Under the pieces are notes generated by a model. That model ran no database searches. It saw nothing but the letters and a program-made list of their open reading frames with translations, and had not been told where the DNA came from. A program made the translations under genes and the position numbers. Below, in pieces: positions 7,238 through 15,753 of a stretch of DNA of 64,000 nucleotides. Numbering within the stretch: position 1 is the first letter of the stretch; every line of letters starts with the position of its first letter. Source of the DNA: Algoriphagus sp. TR-M9 (GTDB lineage: Bacteria > Bacteroidota > Bacteroidia > Cytophagales > Cyclobacteriaceae); contig NZ_CP115160.1 in assembly GCF_027594545.1 (NCBI RefSeq), positions 3,964,501 through 4,028,500 of the forward strand, written 5' to 3'.

Positions 7238-10057
7238 TTATCTACTCAAATAAAGGTTTCTTTCAGAGTAGATTTTTAAGAAATAATCATCCATCAGATC
7301 TTCGATAAAGTAAATCGCCTCTCCGGTAGATTTCATTTCCGGCCCTAATTCTTTATTTACATTCGGGAATTTATGGAATGAGAACACGGGCTGTTTGATA
7401 GCATAACCATGTTTGTAAGGTTTGAATTCAAAATCCGTCACTTTTTTCTCACCCAACATCACCTTTACGGCATAGTTTACATAAGGTTCACGGTAGGCCT
7501 TGCAAATGAAAGGAACCGTACGTGAAGCTCTTGGATTCGCTTCGATGATGTACACCTTATCGTCTTTGATCGCAAACTGAATATTGATCAAACCTACGGT
7601 TTTCAGTGCCAAAGCGATTTTCTCCGTAAAGGTCTCTATCTGACGAATCACCAAATCACCCAAATTATAGGGAGGCAACACCGCATAGGAATCACCGGAG
7701 TGAATACCAGCCGGCTCGATGTGCTGCATGATGCCAATTATGTACACATTCTCCCCATCGCAGATCGCGTCAGCCTCAGCTTCTATCGCTCCTTCCAGGA
7801 AGTGATCCAGTAGAATTTCATTATTCGGGATATCTCTGAGTACATCCACTACGTGCTCTTCCAGTTCCTTTTCATTGATCACGATCTTCATGCCTTGTCC
7901 GCCCAGCACATAGCTTGGTCTTACCAGCAAGGGAAACCCGATCTCTTTGCAAAGCTCAAGTGCTTCGTCAGTATTATGAACCGTACCAAATTGCGGATAA
8001 GGCACATCCAACTCTTTCAGTAAGCTGGAGAATCTACCTCTGTCTTCGGCAAGGTCCAAGGCTTCAAAACTCGTCCCGATGATCTTAATGCCATATTTTT
8101 CCAGTTTCTCCGCTAGCTTCAATGCTGTTTGTCCACCTAGCTGAACGATAACTCCCTCTGGCTTTTCGTGAAGGATAATCTCATAGATATGCTCCCAGAA
8201 TACCGGTTCAAAATACAATTTGTCCGCAATGTCAAAGTCCGTAGAAACCGTCTCTGGATTACAGTTGATCATGATGGTCTCATAGCCACATTCCTTTGCT
8301 GCAAGCACACCATGTACACAAGAGTAGTCAAATTCGATTCCCTGACCTACTCTGTTAGGCCCAGAGCCTAAGACCACAATTTTTTTCTTATCCGTAGTCA
8401 CAGATTCATTCTCATCCCCGAAAGAAGAGTAGTAATAAGGAGTTTGGGCTTCAAATTCAGCTGCACAGGTATCCACCAGTTTATACACTCGCTTGATCCC
8501 CATTTCATCATAGCGCTTATTGAAGACTTCGCTTTCAAGACAACCTAGCAAATGCGCCAACTGTCTGTCTGCATAGCCTTTTTTCTTCGCCATTTCCATC
8601 AGCTCTTGGGAAATGCTGTTAATGTCGCATTTTTCGATCTCAGCTTCCAGGTGAATCAGCTCCTCGATTTGTCTTAGGAACCACTTGTCGATTTTGGTGA
8701 GGTCGTGGATAGTCCTAAAGGAAATCCCCAACTTAAATGCGTCATACACATGGAAAAGTCTATTCCAGCTCGGATTGGCCAGTGAATAAAGGATTTTCTC
8801 CTGATCTCTCAGCTCTTTGCCGTCTGCACCAAGTCCATTTCTCTTGATTTCAAGCGATTGACAGGCTTTTTGCAAAGCTTCCTGGAAGTTACGGCCAATG
8901 CCCATCACTTCACCCACAGCCTTCATGGATAGCCCTAGTCTACGGTCAGAACCTTTGAATTTATCGAAATTCCATCTTGGCACTTTTACGATCACATAAT
9001 CGATCGCAGGCTCAAAAAACGCGGAGGTAGTTCCGGTAATGGTATTGGTCAGTTCATCCAAATTGTACCCGATAGCTAGCTTGGCGGCAACTTTGGCGAT
9101 AGGATATCCAGTAGCCTTGGATGCCAAAGCAGAAGATCTGGAAACTCTCGGGTTGATTTCGATTCCTATGATCGTTTTGTTATCAGGACTTACGGCAAAC
9201 TGCACATTACAGCCACCTGCAAAATTCCCAATTCCTTTCATCATTTTGATGGCCTGATTTCTCAGTTCCTGATACACTGTATCCGGAAGGGTCATCGCCG
9301 GTGCTACTGTGATGGAGTCTCCGGTATGTACCCCACATGGGTCAAAATTTTCTATGGAACAGATCACTATCATATTTCCGATAGAATCCTGCATGACCTC
9401 TAGCTCGTATTCTTTCCATCCCAGAATACTTTGCTCTATCAAAACTTCATGAGTTGGCGAAGCTTGCAATCCTGAGGTCAAGGCTTTTTCGAAGTCTTCA
9501 GGCTTTTCTACAAAACCTCCACCGGTACCACCAAGTGTGTAGGAAGGTCGGATTACCAGCGGGAAGCCAATTTCCTGTGCGATTTCTTTGCCCTGCAAAA
9601 AGGAAGTGGCAGTATGGCCTATACAGACGTTAACTCCCAGCTCTTCCATGAGTGCCTTGAATTTTTCACGGTTTTCGGCAGTTTCTATGGCGTCAATATC
9701 CACACCTATCATTCTGGTGTTGTATTTTTTCCAGATTCCGGCATTATCGCAATCAATAGCGAGATTCAAAGCCGTCTGTCCTCCCATAGTCGGTAGAACT
9801 GCATCAATATCCGGGTGTTCATTCAGGATTTTGATGATTGACTTTTTCTCCAAGGGAAGCAAATAAATATTATCCGCCGTGACCGAATCGGTCATAATGG
9901 TAGCTGGATTGGAGTTAATCAGCGTCACAGTGATACCTTCTTCGCGAAGGGACCTCGCCGCTTGAGAACCTGCATAGTCAAATTCACATGCTTGGCCGAT
10001 AACAATGGGACCAGAACCGATGATGAGTACGTGCTTGATGCTACTGTCTTTTGGCAT
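7238..10057 (-). CDS. carB: Carbamoyl-phosphate synthase large subunit, short form
   Basis: Catalyses synthesis of carbamoyl phosphate from bicarbonate, ATP and ammonia delivered by CarA, feeding pyrimidine and arginine synthesis. Both halves carry an ATP-grasp unit: first half HVLIIGSGPIVIGQACEFDY and SYTLGGTGGG, second half VVLGSGPNRVGQGIEFDY and SYVLGGQGM. At 939 residues it is about 130 shorter than enterobacterial CarB: the chain stops after FSFHKFPNVNKELGPEMKST, so the C-terminal MGS-like allosteric domain that binds UMP and ornithine is missing. This shortening is known in Bacteroidota. No carA is adjacent. Confidence 0.97.
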   Translation of the reverse strand: MPKDSSIKHVLIIGSGPIVIGQACEFDYAGSQAARSLREEGITVTLINSNPATIMTDSVTADNIYLLPLEKKSIIKILNEHPDIDAVLPTMGGQTALNLAIDCDNAGIWKKYNTRMIGVDIDAIETAENREKFKALMEELGVNVCIGHTATSFLQGKEIAQEIGFPLVIRPSYTLGGTGGGFVEKPEDFEKALTSGLQASPTHEVLIEQSILGWKEYELEVMQDSIGNMIVICSIENFDPCGVHTGDSITVAPAMTLPDTVYQELRNQAIKMMKGIGNFAGGCNVQFAVSPDNKTIIGIEINPRVSRSSALASKATGYPIAKVAAKLAIGYNLDELTNTITGTTSAFFEPAIDYVIVKVPRWNFDKFKGSDRRLGLSMKAVGEVMGIGRNFQEALQKACQSLEIKRNGLGADGKELRDQEKILYSLANPSWNRLFHVYDAFKLGISFRTIHDLTKIDKWFLRQIEELIHLEAEIEKCDINSISQELMEMAKKKGYADRQLAHLLGCLESEVFNKRYDEMGIKRVYKLVDTCAAEFEAQTPYYYSSFGDENESVTTDKKKIVVLGSGPNRVGQGIEFDYSCVHGVLAAKECGYETIMINCNPETVSTDFDIADKLYFEPVFWEHIYEIILHEKPEGVIVQLGGQTALKLAEKLEKYGIKIIGTSFEALDLAEDRGRFSSLLKELDVPYPQFGTVHNTDEALELCKEIGFPLLVRPSYVLGGQGMKIVINEKELEEHVVDVLRDIPNNEILLDHFLEGAIEAEADAICDGENVYIIGIMQHIEPAGIHSGDSYAVLPPYNLGDLVIRQIETFTEKIALALKTVGLINIQFAIKDDKVYIIEANPRASRTVPFICKAYREPYVNYAVKVMLGEKKVTDFEFKPYKHGYAIKQPVFSFHKFPNVNKELGPEMKSTGEAIYFIEDLMDDYFLKIYSERNLYLSR

Positions 10058-10443
10058 TCTTAGAGGGGAATAGAGAGAGATAAATACTTAAGTCCAAATT
10101 GGGGCAAAATTAGAAAAAATATCGGAAGAGGCATTCCCCTTTCAAAAGAATTCGCCACTAAAAACAAATTCCCTAGACTTCCTTCCAAAATTATTGTTGA
10201 ATGACTTTCAAAGAATTGGGCGAGATTTATTGTTTTACCAACAATTGGCATTTATTATTGTCGGATCATAAATAGCTCAAGGAATTATATTTGTGAATTT
10301 CATTTTTTGGGCAAATTTTAAAAATCTGACTTATCCTTTTGACCTTGTTTGAACAGGGCGCAGCTCTTCAGCATGGCATGGCAAGATCTGTAAGCTCAGC
10401 AGGAAATGAAGTCAATACTGGCACTGAAAGAATATTATTACTC
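10058..10443. other. Divergent intergenic region, carB / kdgK
   Basis: About 385 bases between the divergent carB and kdgK starts. A -7-like TAATTTTG box for carB reads on the minus strand at 10112-10105, and TATATTTG reads on the plus strand at about 10286-10293; neither has a convincing TTTG at the right spacing. Frames that run through here (for example a 63-codon minus frame) lack any sign of selection. Confidence 0.4.
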
Positions 10444-11439
10444 ATGAAAAAGAAAATAGTCACCCTTGGTGAAATCATGCTGAGACTTTCCACTCCAGGA
10501 AATGAGCGTTTTATCAAAACCCAATCTTACGAGGTCAATTATGGTGGTGCTGAAGCCAATGTGGCCACATCCCTAGCTTACTGGGGTTGTCATGCCGCTC
10601 ATGTGACCGTATTTCCTGACCATGAGATTGGGCGAGCGGCAGTGAGTACGCTGAATTTTGCTGGGGTGGACACCTCTTATATACAATACCAAGAGGGAAG
10701 AATGGGGGTTTACTTCGTGGAGAATGGAGCCATGCAGCGAGCTTCAAAAATCATTTACGATCGATTTGATTCTGCTTTTGCCAATCTTAATCCTGATGAT
10801 TTCAACTGGGACAAAATTTTCGAAGGAGCAGAATGGTTTCACTGGACAGGAATTACGCCAGCCATCTCCCAAGCGGCGGCAGATCTCTGCAAAGCCGCAG
10901 TAGAGGCTGCTTCCAGACTGGGGGTGAAAATCAGCGCAGACATCAACTACAGACGAAATCTCTGGCAGTACGGCAAGGGACCTCTGGATATTATGCCTGA
11001 GCTTATCGCTCCATCACATCTGATCATAGCCGGTTTGACCGATTTCGAAAACTGCATGGATATCAAGGAATCTGACTACCTCCAAGCCTGTGCAAAGGCC
11101 AAAGAAAAATGCCCTTCCTTGAAATACATTTCTACCACCAATAGAAACTCAATCAGTGCGTCCGAGAATGGCCTGTCCGGGATACTTTGGAATGGCAAAG
11201 AGTTGCTCCAGTCCAAAAGTTACGACATGACCCATATCGTCGATAGAATCGGTGGCGGGGACGCGTACATGGCCGGTTTGATTTATGGGCTGCTGCATGA
11301 AGAGGAACACTATGCGCTGGAATTTGCAGTGGCAGCATCTGTGCTCAAGCATTCCATCCCCGGCGATGCTAACTATGTCTCTGTGGATGAAGTCCACCAG
11401 CTGGTAGAAGGAAAAAATGTCGGAAAACTTTTACGTTAA
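10444..11439 (+). CDS. kdgK: 2-keto-3-deoxygluconate kinase (PfkB family)
   Basis: Phosphorylates 2-keto-3-deoxygluconate (KDG) to KDPG in uronate/pectin-type sugar breakdown. The start at MKKKIVTLGEIMLRLSTPG is chosen because it opens directly on the PfkB N-terminal motif; an upstream in-frame extension to 10339 has no family similarity. The sugar-binding NYGGAEANVATSLAYWG segment follows, and the ribokinase-type anion-hole signature appears as DRIGGGDAYMAGL (GGGD rather than GAGD, common in Bacteroidota KDG kinases). 331 residues is normal. eda follows within 10 bases and supplies the next step, which supports the KDG assignment over other PfkB sugars. Confidence 0.88.
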   Translation: MKKKIVTLGEIMLRLSTPGNERFIKTQSYEVNYGGAEANVATSLAYWGCHAAHVTVFPDHEIGRAAVSTLNFAGVDTSYIQYQEGRMGVYFVENGAMQRASKIIYDRFDSAFANLNPDDFNWDKIFEGAEWFHWTGITPAISQAAADLCKAAVEAASRLGVKISADINYRRNLWQYGKGPLDIMPELIAPSHLIIAGLTDFENCMDIKESDYLQACAKAKEKCPSLKYISTTNRNSISASENGLSGILWNGKELLQSKSYDMTHIVDRIGGGDAYMAGLIYGLLHEEEHYALEFAVAASVLKHSIPGDANYVSVDEVHQLVEGKNVGKLLR

Positions 11440-11447
11440 TATTGAAA

Positions 11448-12104
11448 ATGAAATTTACTACAAGCTCCATACTACAGGCTATGAATGGCACAGGAATGAT
11501 CCCTGTGTTCAATCATACTGATATCTCCGTCGCAAAAGGTGTTTTGGAGGCATCGTACAAAGCCGGAATACGAGTATTTGAATTCACCAACAGAACCGAA
11601 AATTCCCTTCAGATTTTCCAGGAACTCGTACAATACGCCGAAAAATACCCGGATTTAATCATGGGAATCGGGACTATTTTCACAGTAGAAGACGCAGTAG
11701 CCTATACTGAGGCTGGAGCTCAATTTATTGTTTCTCCAGCTCTGATACCGGAACTGGCCGTACACTGCAATTCTCAGAATATTTTCTGGATCCCAGGCTG
11801 TGCTACCATGTCAGAGATATATGCTGCCAAAAAACTGGGGGCTACTTTAGTCAAAGCTTTCCCCGGCAATGTGGTAGGATCAGCATTCGTAGCTGCCGCA
11901 AAGTCTGTTTACCCAGACCTGAACATCATGCCTACAGGAGGTGTGGAACCTAGCGAAGCTAACCTTTCTGAATGGTTCAGAGCCGGAGTATTCTGCGTGG
12001 GGATGGGATCCCAGCTTTTCAATAAAGAATGGATCAAAAATCAGCAATTTGACCTGCTGGAAAACAAAATTGCAGACACCCTGAAAATCATTGCAAAATT
12101 GTAG
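11448..12104 (+). CDS. eda: KDPG / 4-hydroxy-2-oxoglutarate aldolase
   Basis: Class I aldolase that splits KDPG into pyruvate and glyceraldehyde 3-phosphate. The (beta/alpha)8 barrel shows RVFEFTNRTEN with the catalytic glutamate, GIGTIFTVEDA, and the Schiff-base lysine in GATLVKAFPGNVVG, followed by MPTGGVEPSE for phosphate binding. About 218 residues, normal length. The ATG at 11448 is chosen; a TTG two codons earlier (11442) is also in frame and would leave only 2 bases after the kdgK stop. The two genes clearly form one operon acting in sequence. No uronate isomerase or oxidoreductase genes accompany them here. Confidence 0.92.
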   Translation: MKFTTSSILQAMNGTGMIPVFNHTDISVAKGVLEASYKAGIRVFEFTNRTENSLQIFQELVQYAEKYPDLIMGIGTIFTVEDAVAYTEAGAQFIVSPALIPELAVHCNSQNIFWIPGCATMSEIYAAKKLGATLVKAFPGNVVGSAFVAAAKSVYPDLNIMPTGGVEPSEANLSEWFRAGVFCVGMGSQLFNKEWIKNQQFDLLENKIADTLKIIAKL

Positions 12105-12121
12105 TCAACTAGGAATACTGG

Positions 12122-12153
12122 GTAGAAAGTAGCTTGCGAAAATTACTTTCTAC
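12122..12153. terminator. Possible bidirectional terminator hairpin
   Basis: A 10-bp stem GTAGAAAGTA / TACTTTCTAC (12122-12131 with 12144-12153) sits between the convergent eda and DUF308 genes. No run of Ts follows on either strand, so its role as a terminator rests on position only. Confidence 0.4.
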
Positions 12154-12166
12154 CTGCTATAACCAT

Positions 12167-12769
12167 TCAACCCCTGTCACTCTGGTCCAGTTTAGCTTTG
12201 AGTTTTCCCGGAATCTGATGCAACTTTCGCAGTTTCAATGAAAACCATACGGCTCCAGCCCCTAGCAAGATAAAGGTAATAGCCGTAAGGGAAACCAATG
12301 TCATGCCGATCACAGCAGGATTCCAGATCAGGAGAAAAGCCAATACCACACCCCCAATACTCATCCAGAGCAAAGATTGGTATTCATCACCATGGTCTTT
12401 CAGGCTGAGCGCAAAACTGACCCCCGCCACGGAGCGAAACATCACCCCGAACCCAACATAAAGTGGCAAAGTAGCCATAGAAAGAGCAGGATTGGCCAAT
12501 AGCAATATGCCTATTAATGCACTGAAAACTCCAGAAGCCAAAAACCAGCCCCAATTGTCCAGCTCTTTCTTATTGCCGAGGGCAAAAGAGATTTCTGCCA
12601 ATCCGGAAAGCAAAAAAGAAATACTGAAGAAAGTAGCCAATACAAGATAGGATGCAAGCGGAGTTCTGAACACCCAAATCCCCAAAAGGATAAAGATGAC
12701 ACCTATAATGGTCAAGAAATACCAATGCTTCAATGCATTACGAACCGATTTCAAAGGTTGATTTTCCAT
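12167..12769 (-). CDS. HdeD/DUF308 family membrane protein
   Basis: A protein of 200 residues with six predicted membrane helices in pairs, such as WYFLTIIGVIFILLGIWVF, ATFFSISFLLSGLAEISFAL and WFLASGVFSALIGILLL. The repeated 'G...G.W' pattern and helix-pair layout are those of the HdeD/DUF308 family; E. coli HdeD is linked to acid resistance, but Bacteroidota members have no known role. The ATG at 12769 (MENQPLKS) is preferred over the extended frame to 12802. The tail is basic. It lies 36 bases downstream of the GNAT gene on the same strand, so co-transcription is possible. Confidence 0.8.
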   Translation of the reverse strand: MENQPLKSVRNALKHWYFLTIIGVIFILLGIWVFRTPLASYLVLATFFSISFLLSGLAEISFALGNKKELDNWGWFLASGVFSALIGILLLANPALSMATLPLYVGFGVMFRSVAGVSFALSLKDHGDEYQSLLWMSIGGVVLAFLLIWNPAVIGMTLVSLTAITFILLGAGAVWFSLKLRKLHQIPGKLKAKLDQSDRG

Positions 12770-12805
12770 ATTTAAAAGTTTATTAAGTATACTAATATCC
12801 AAGCG

Positions 12806-13306
12806 CTACTCGCTCTCCACAAATTCATAATACTGTTCCAAAAGGGGCACTCCGTAATTTCTGGATTTCATTTCACTGATTTTGCGAAAGCCCATTCTTT
12901 CATAAAGGCTCGCCGCAGCATCCAGTCCGGCAGTAGTGTATAGGTAGGCTGCGGAGTAAGCCCTGGCCTTGTAGAAATCCATCCACTCCTCCATCAGCCT
13001 GCTACCGATTCCCTGACCCCGAAATTCCTTGGCCAAAATAAAATACCTGAGCTGGGCGCGGTTTGCAGGCCGGTGCATCAGCAGCACAAAACCGACCATT
13101 TTCCCTGCACTTTCCACTACCCACACCCGGTCTTTATTCGGATCATAAGCTCGATAGAACTCCAGCAGACTTTCCATCACATAAGCTTCAAACCCCAACC
13201 CAAACGCCTGCTCTTCAGCATATACTTTCCCATGCAATGCCGCCACCTGCCCCAGGTCTCCTGGCTCAAGGGTATTTCTGATTGAAAATTCAGGTGGGGT
13301 TTGCAT
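12806..13306 (-). CDS. GNAT family N-acetyltransferase
   Basis: A 166-residue acetyl-CoA-dependent acetyltransferase. The acetyl-CoA pyrophosphate-binding motif A is visible as YFILAKEFRGQGIGSRLMEEW (the RGQGIG core near residue 105), followed by ARAYSAAYLYTTAGLDAAASLYERMGFRKI, the usual motif B with the 'YERMGF' turn. The N-terminus (SIRNTLEPGDLGQVAALHG) is the standard first strand-helix. The substrate cannot be told from sequence. Upstream lies a terminator that separates it from the lipoprotein gene on the same strand. Confidence 0.85.
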   Translation of the reverse strand: MQTPPEFSIRNTLEPGDLGQVAALHGKVYAEEQAFGLGFEAYVMESLLEFYRAYDPNKDRVWVVESAGKMVGFVLLMHRPANRAQLRYFILAKEFRGQGIGSRLMEEWMDFYKARAYSAAYLYTTAGLDAAASLYERMGFRKISEMKSRNYGVPLLEQYYEFVESE

Positions 13307-13351
13307 TCGTTTAAAATAGAAAAAAAGTAAAAAGTTTACTACTATGAATGA

Positions 13352-13387
13352 ATAAAAAAGGACCCCATAGCTGAGCTCCTTTTTTTA
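13352..13387 (-). terminator. Intrinsic terminator after the propeller lipoprotein gene
   Basis: AAAAAAGGA ... TCCTTTTTTT inverted arms around a GAGCTCAGCTATGGGG loop. On the minus strand the second arm ends in six Ts, 20 bases after the lipoprotein stop. It can also work on the plus strand. Confidence 0.6.
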
Positions 13388-13407
13388 TGTTGATTGATAA
13401 CATATCA

Positions 13408-14513
13408 TCACAAAAACTCGTCAGGAAGGTCAAATACAGCAATACCGGGATCTTTATCGGTAGTAATCCCATAGATTTTCTTTAGACTTGTGTCTACAAC
13501 TAATCCTCTAATGGATATGTCCAGATGTAACATCCCCACTACATCGCCTGAATGAGTTAGGATATAGATGGTCTTGGCAACTACATTGTTCTCAAAAATT
13601 TCCTCTTCGTTAAATCCACCGTATAGATCGTATATATACTTATCGTCAATATAAATGTCCCGATGACCATATTTATTCTCTATATCAAAAATCACAACTG
13701 AATTTGCTCCAGAAGGTACAATCTCAAATTTTGGGAGGTCTAACCTAGGCCCCTCCACTACCGTAAACTTCTTGTTATTATAATCAAATATTTCTATACG
13801 ATCACGATATACGCCTGCCGTAACAAACAGCCCCTCTTTTCTATTAGCCTTAAACCATCCTTTATTGATTTGACCTAAATGAAAATTTACTATTGGGTCG
13901 CTGTAATCAATCAAATGATCAGCATTAGGAATTTTCTCCCATTTTCCATATCCAGCTATTCTTTTTCCGTCCTTCAAGGAGATCTCTACAAGCCTATTCT
14001 CGTCAATAGACTTTATTCCCAGCATCGTGCTGTCCGTAGCATGAAACATTTTATACACTTCATATAGGCCTTCTGGTTGCTTATATTGATTGATTCCTAA
14101 TAAGGAGGTGTCTGCAAGTGAAAAATCAGTAAGGGTTTTACTCATCCCACTATAAACGGTAAAAGTTGAATCATTAGGGCCTGATTCCACCAAAGTCGCA
14201 CTTGGGATTTCTAAAGGACCAAACCCTGGTTTCCCTTTAGATGAAAAATAAGATAAGGGAGATTTTCGAAAAATACGTATAAGCGGATAAGTTGGGTCAT
14301 TTCGCCTATTTTCTGATATGATTAAAAAATCCCCAACAGCATTAATAGCTATCGGATTAATTATCTCTGGAAATAGATCTTTTCACCTTCGAGATAATAT
14401 ACTTTTTCACTTTTTTCAATTTCCAAAAATGGATTTTCTTGGCTTATACCAGAACAAGAAATTATCAACAATAATGAAAATAAAGAAAACCAAAAACTAA
14501 CTATGTTCTTCAT
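13408..14513 (-). pseudogene. 6-bladed beta-propeller lipoprotein gene with a frameshift
   Basis: Two frames make up one gene. The first part starts at ATG 14513 and encodes a lipoprotein signal (MKNIVSFWFSLFSLLLIISC, lipobox cysteine at residue 20) and runs to EGEK before shifting. The rest continues in another frame as KDLFPEIINPIAINAVGDFL and on through the 261-residue downstream part. Restoring one A in the run of four at 14380-14383 joins them into about 368 residues. The product resembles the TolB-like / BF3164-type 6-bladed propeller lipoproteins of Bacteroidota (repeats such as DRIEIFDYNNKKF and IVVIFDIENKYG-like strands). Either a recent inactivating mutation or a sequencing error. 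A small cysteine-rich peptide gene lies just upstream. Confidence 0.75.
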
Positions 14514-14521
14514 ATTAAATA

Positions 14522-14553
14522 ATTAATTCCTGGTTTTTAGGCCAGGAATTAAT
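14522..14553 (-). other. Strong hairpin between the peptide and lipoprotein genes
   Basis: A perfect 12-bp stem (ATTAATTCCTGG / CCAGGAATTAAT) with an 8-base loop, between the stop of the small peptide gene (14572) and the start of the lipoprotein gene (14513). No T run follows on the minus strand, so it may act as an mRNA-stabilising or partial-attenuation hairpin rather than a full terminator. Confidence 0.55.
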
Positions 14554-14571
14554 ATAAATGTAATTAAATCT

Positions 14572-14781
14572 TTAACGTGTACAGGTTTCTGCCACTCTAG
14601 CTTCATCATATTCCCAAAAGACTCCTCCTAGGTCTGTACAGCCACTAGAATTTGCCATACAGCATATATGATGAGGAGCTTCCTTACTTGCTTTAGCATT
14701 AGAAGGATTTACTATTAATGAAGCAAACAACATTCCCATAACCCCTAAACTGAGGCCTAATACTTTCATTTTGTTTTTCAT
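14572..14781 (-). CDS. Small exported cysteine-rich peptide
   Basis: A 69-residue precursor with a clear signal peptide (MKVLGLSLGVMGMLFASLIV, cleavage expected near NAKA-SKEA). The mature part of about 38 residues has four cysteines (HHICCMANSSGC ... VAETC), probably disulphide-bonded outside the cell. It is not a standard NVEALA peptide, but in size, signal type and position before a beta-propeller lipoprotein it resembles the NVEALA peptide genes found next to such lipoproteins in other Bacteroidota. Its start codon is the end of a dispersed repeat (14779-14872). Function is unknown; an exported signal or structural peptide is only a guess. Confidence 0.7.
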   Translation of the reverse strand: MKNKMKVLGLSLGVMGMLFASLIVNPSNAKASKEAPHHICCMANSSGCTDLGGVFWEYDEARVAETCTR

Positions 14782-14872
14782 GTGTTTATAATTTTTTTAA
14801 GGTCACATGGAATCTTCGCATGAATTATAATCATCCCTCTGTGTGTCGCTTCGGGTCATGCTTGATTTCATA
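14779..14872 (-). repeat. Dispersed repeat family 1, copy A (hairpin deleted)
   Basis: One of four related elements (others at 24905-25021, 25018-25140, 55696-55819). Read on the minus strand, it begins TATGAAATCAAGCATGACC and ends in TTATAAACACATG, whose last ATG is the start codon of the cysteine-rich peptide gene. It is nearly identical to copy B except that the 24-base segment containing the TCCCGA/TCGGGA hairpin is missing. Confidence 0.8.
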
Positions 14873-15190
14873 ATAAAATTGTTTTGGTTAAAGTTATAGT
14901 TGAAACTAAAAACCAGCCAGTTACCTAAACAATCAAATTACAGGAGTGGCGTTTTTTTTGCAAGCGGCAAATTGCTTGTGTAAAAATAATAAGATACTAG
15001 TTATACCGTATATTGGAAGACAAAAAGAGCCTAGAAAATATCCCCAAGCAACTTCCGGAGAATATGATAGGCTTCGACTACGCTCAGCCTGACCGCCCCA
15101 TACTCCGCGAATCTCGGTAGCTTGTAAGACACTCAGCCTGAAGCTGTGTCCTCTGCGAAAACCTCAGCGTCCACCACGGTTAAAACCAAA
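14873..15190. other. Intergenic region with degenerate repeat-like sequence
   Basis: No gene is visible. Bases 15067-15180 contain CTTCGACTACGCTCAGCCTG, similar to part of repeat family 2, and then a degenerate series of CTC-TGCG/CAGCG-type units (TCCTCTGCGAAAACCTCAGC). Such scrambled repeats are common between genes in Bacteroidota. The rest is AT-rich with no clear signal. Confidence 0.5.
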
Positions 15191-15193
15191 ATA

Positions 15194-15219
15194 ATAGCCG
15201 TCCAAAATTGAACGGCTAT
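15194..15219 (-). terminator. Intrinsic terminator of the UPF0158 gene
   Basis: An 8-bp stem ATAGCCGT / ACGGCTAT (15194-15201 with 15212-15219) directly after the UPF0158 stop. On the minus strand it is followed by ATTATTTTGG, a weak T-rich tract. Confidence 0.6.
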
Positions 15220-15222
15220 CTA

Positions 15223-15660
15223 TTAATCTTCGGTATAGTTGAAACTATCTACTTGTTCCTTGATCCAGTCGTAGTATTTGCTCTTACGGAATTCCTTCCA
15301 GTCTTGGGCGTATTTGGAGTCTTCGATCAGAAACTTAAAGGCAGTATTAGCTTTAGGCTTGGTCAGGGCTCCTACCAGATCCTCTGCCAGGCTGCGCTCC
15401 TTCACCCGCTGGTCTATGAAGTCCTGCATCATCTGATGCTCCTGTGCCGGCTCCATCTGCGTGAACTCTGCATAGTTATCCGGCTCCTCTTCGATAGCAT
15501 CGAGAATATCCTCTTCAGCTTCAGTAAGGTCATAATTGTAGTAATCCTCATCGTCTGGCATGTAGTGGATTTTCTTCTTGTCCAGTTGGTAGAAGCAAAT
15601 CATACCTTTGAGTAATTGGGTGGAGATTAAGTCTATCTCCTTTTCAGAAAGCGAAAGCAT
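15223..15660 (-). CDS. UPF0158 family protein
   Basis: A 145-residue, acidic, cytoplasmic protein with no signal or membrane segment. The N-terminal part (residues 1-30) is followed by a tyrosine- and acid-rich stretch (DDEDYYNYDL) and by the conserved EFTQMEPAQEHQMMQDFIDQ segment, then LIEDSKYAQDWKEFRKSKYYDW. This pattern, in which a substrate-like protein matches 'M..F......L...L..AL..K.AF..FK..L...P....W..F', is that of UPF0158, a family of unknown function. It stands alone between a terminator and a short gap before the esterase gene on the same strand. Confidence 0.75.
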   Translation of the reverse strand: MLSLSEKEIDLISTQLLKGMICFYQLDKKKIHYMPDDEDYYNYDLTEAEEDILDAIEEEPDNYAEFTQMEPAQEHQMMQDFIDQRVKERSLAEDLVGALTKPKANTAFKFLIEDSKYAQDWKEFRKSKYYDWIKEQVDSFNYTED

Positions 15661-15753
15661 TGATGGTTTTAGAAAATTTTTAGAAAAATAGTGAATGTGG
15701 GATTCTGATCAAATTCTATTGTTCAGGGAATTGAGAAAACAATATAAGAGGTT

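Noticed and set aside
10060..10251. 63-codon minus-strand frame upstream of carB
   Set aside because: It lies in the promoter gap of carB/kdgK, lacks a protein-like pattern and shares its strand and region with a likely leader.
10339..10443. Upstream extension of the kdgK frame by 35 codons
   Set aside because: The PfkB family motif starts at the ATG at 10444; the extension has no similarity to the family.
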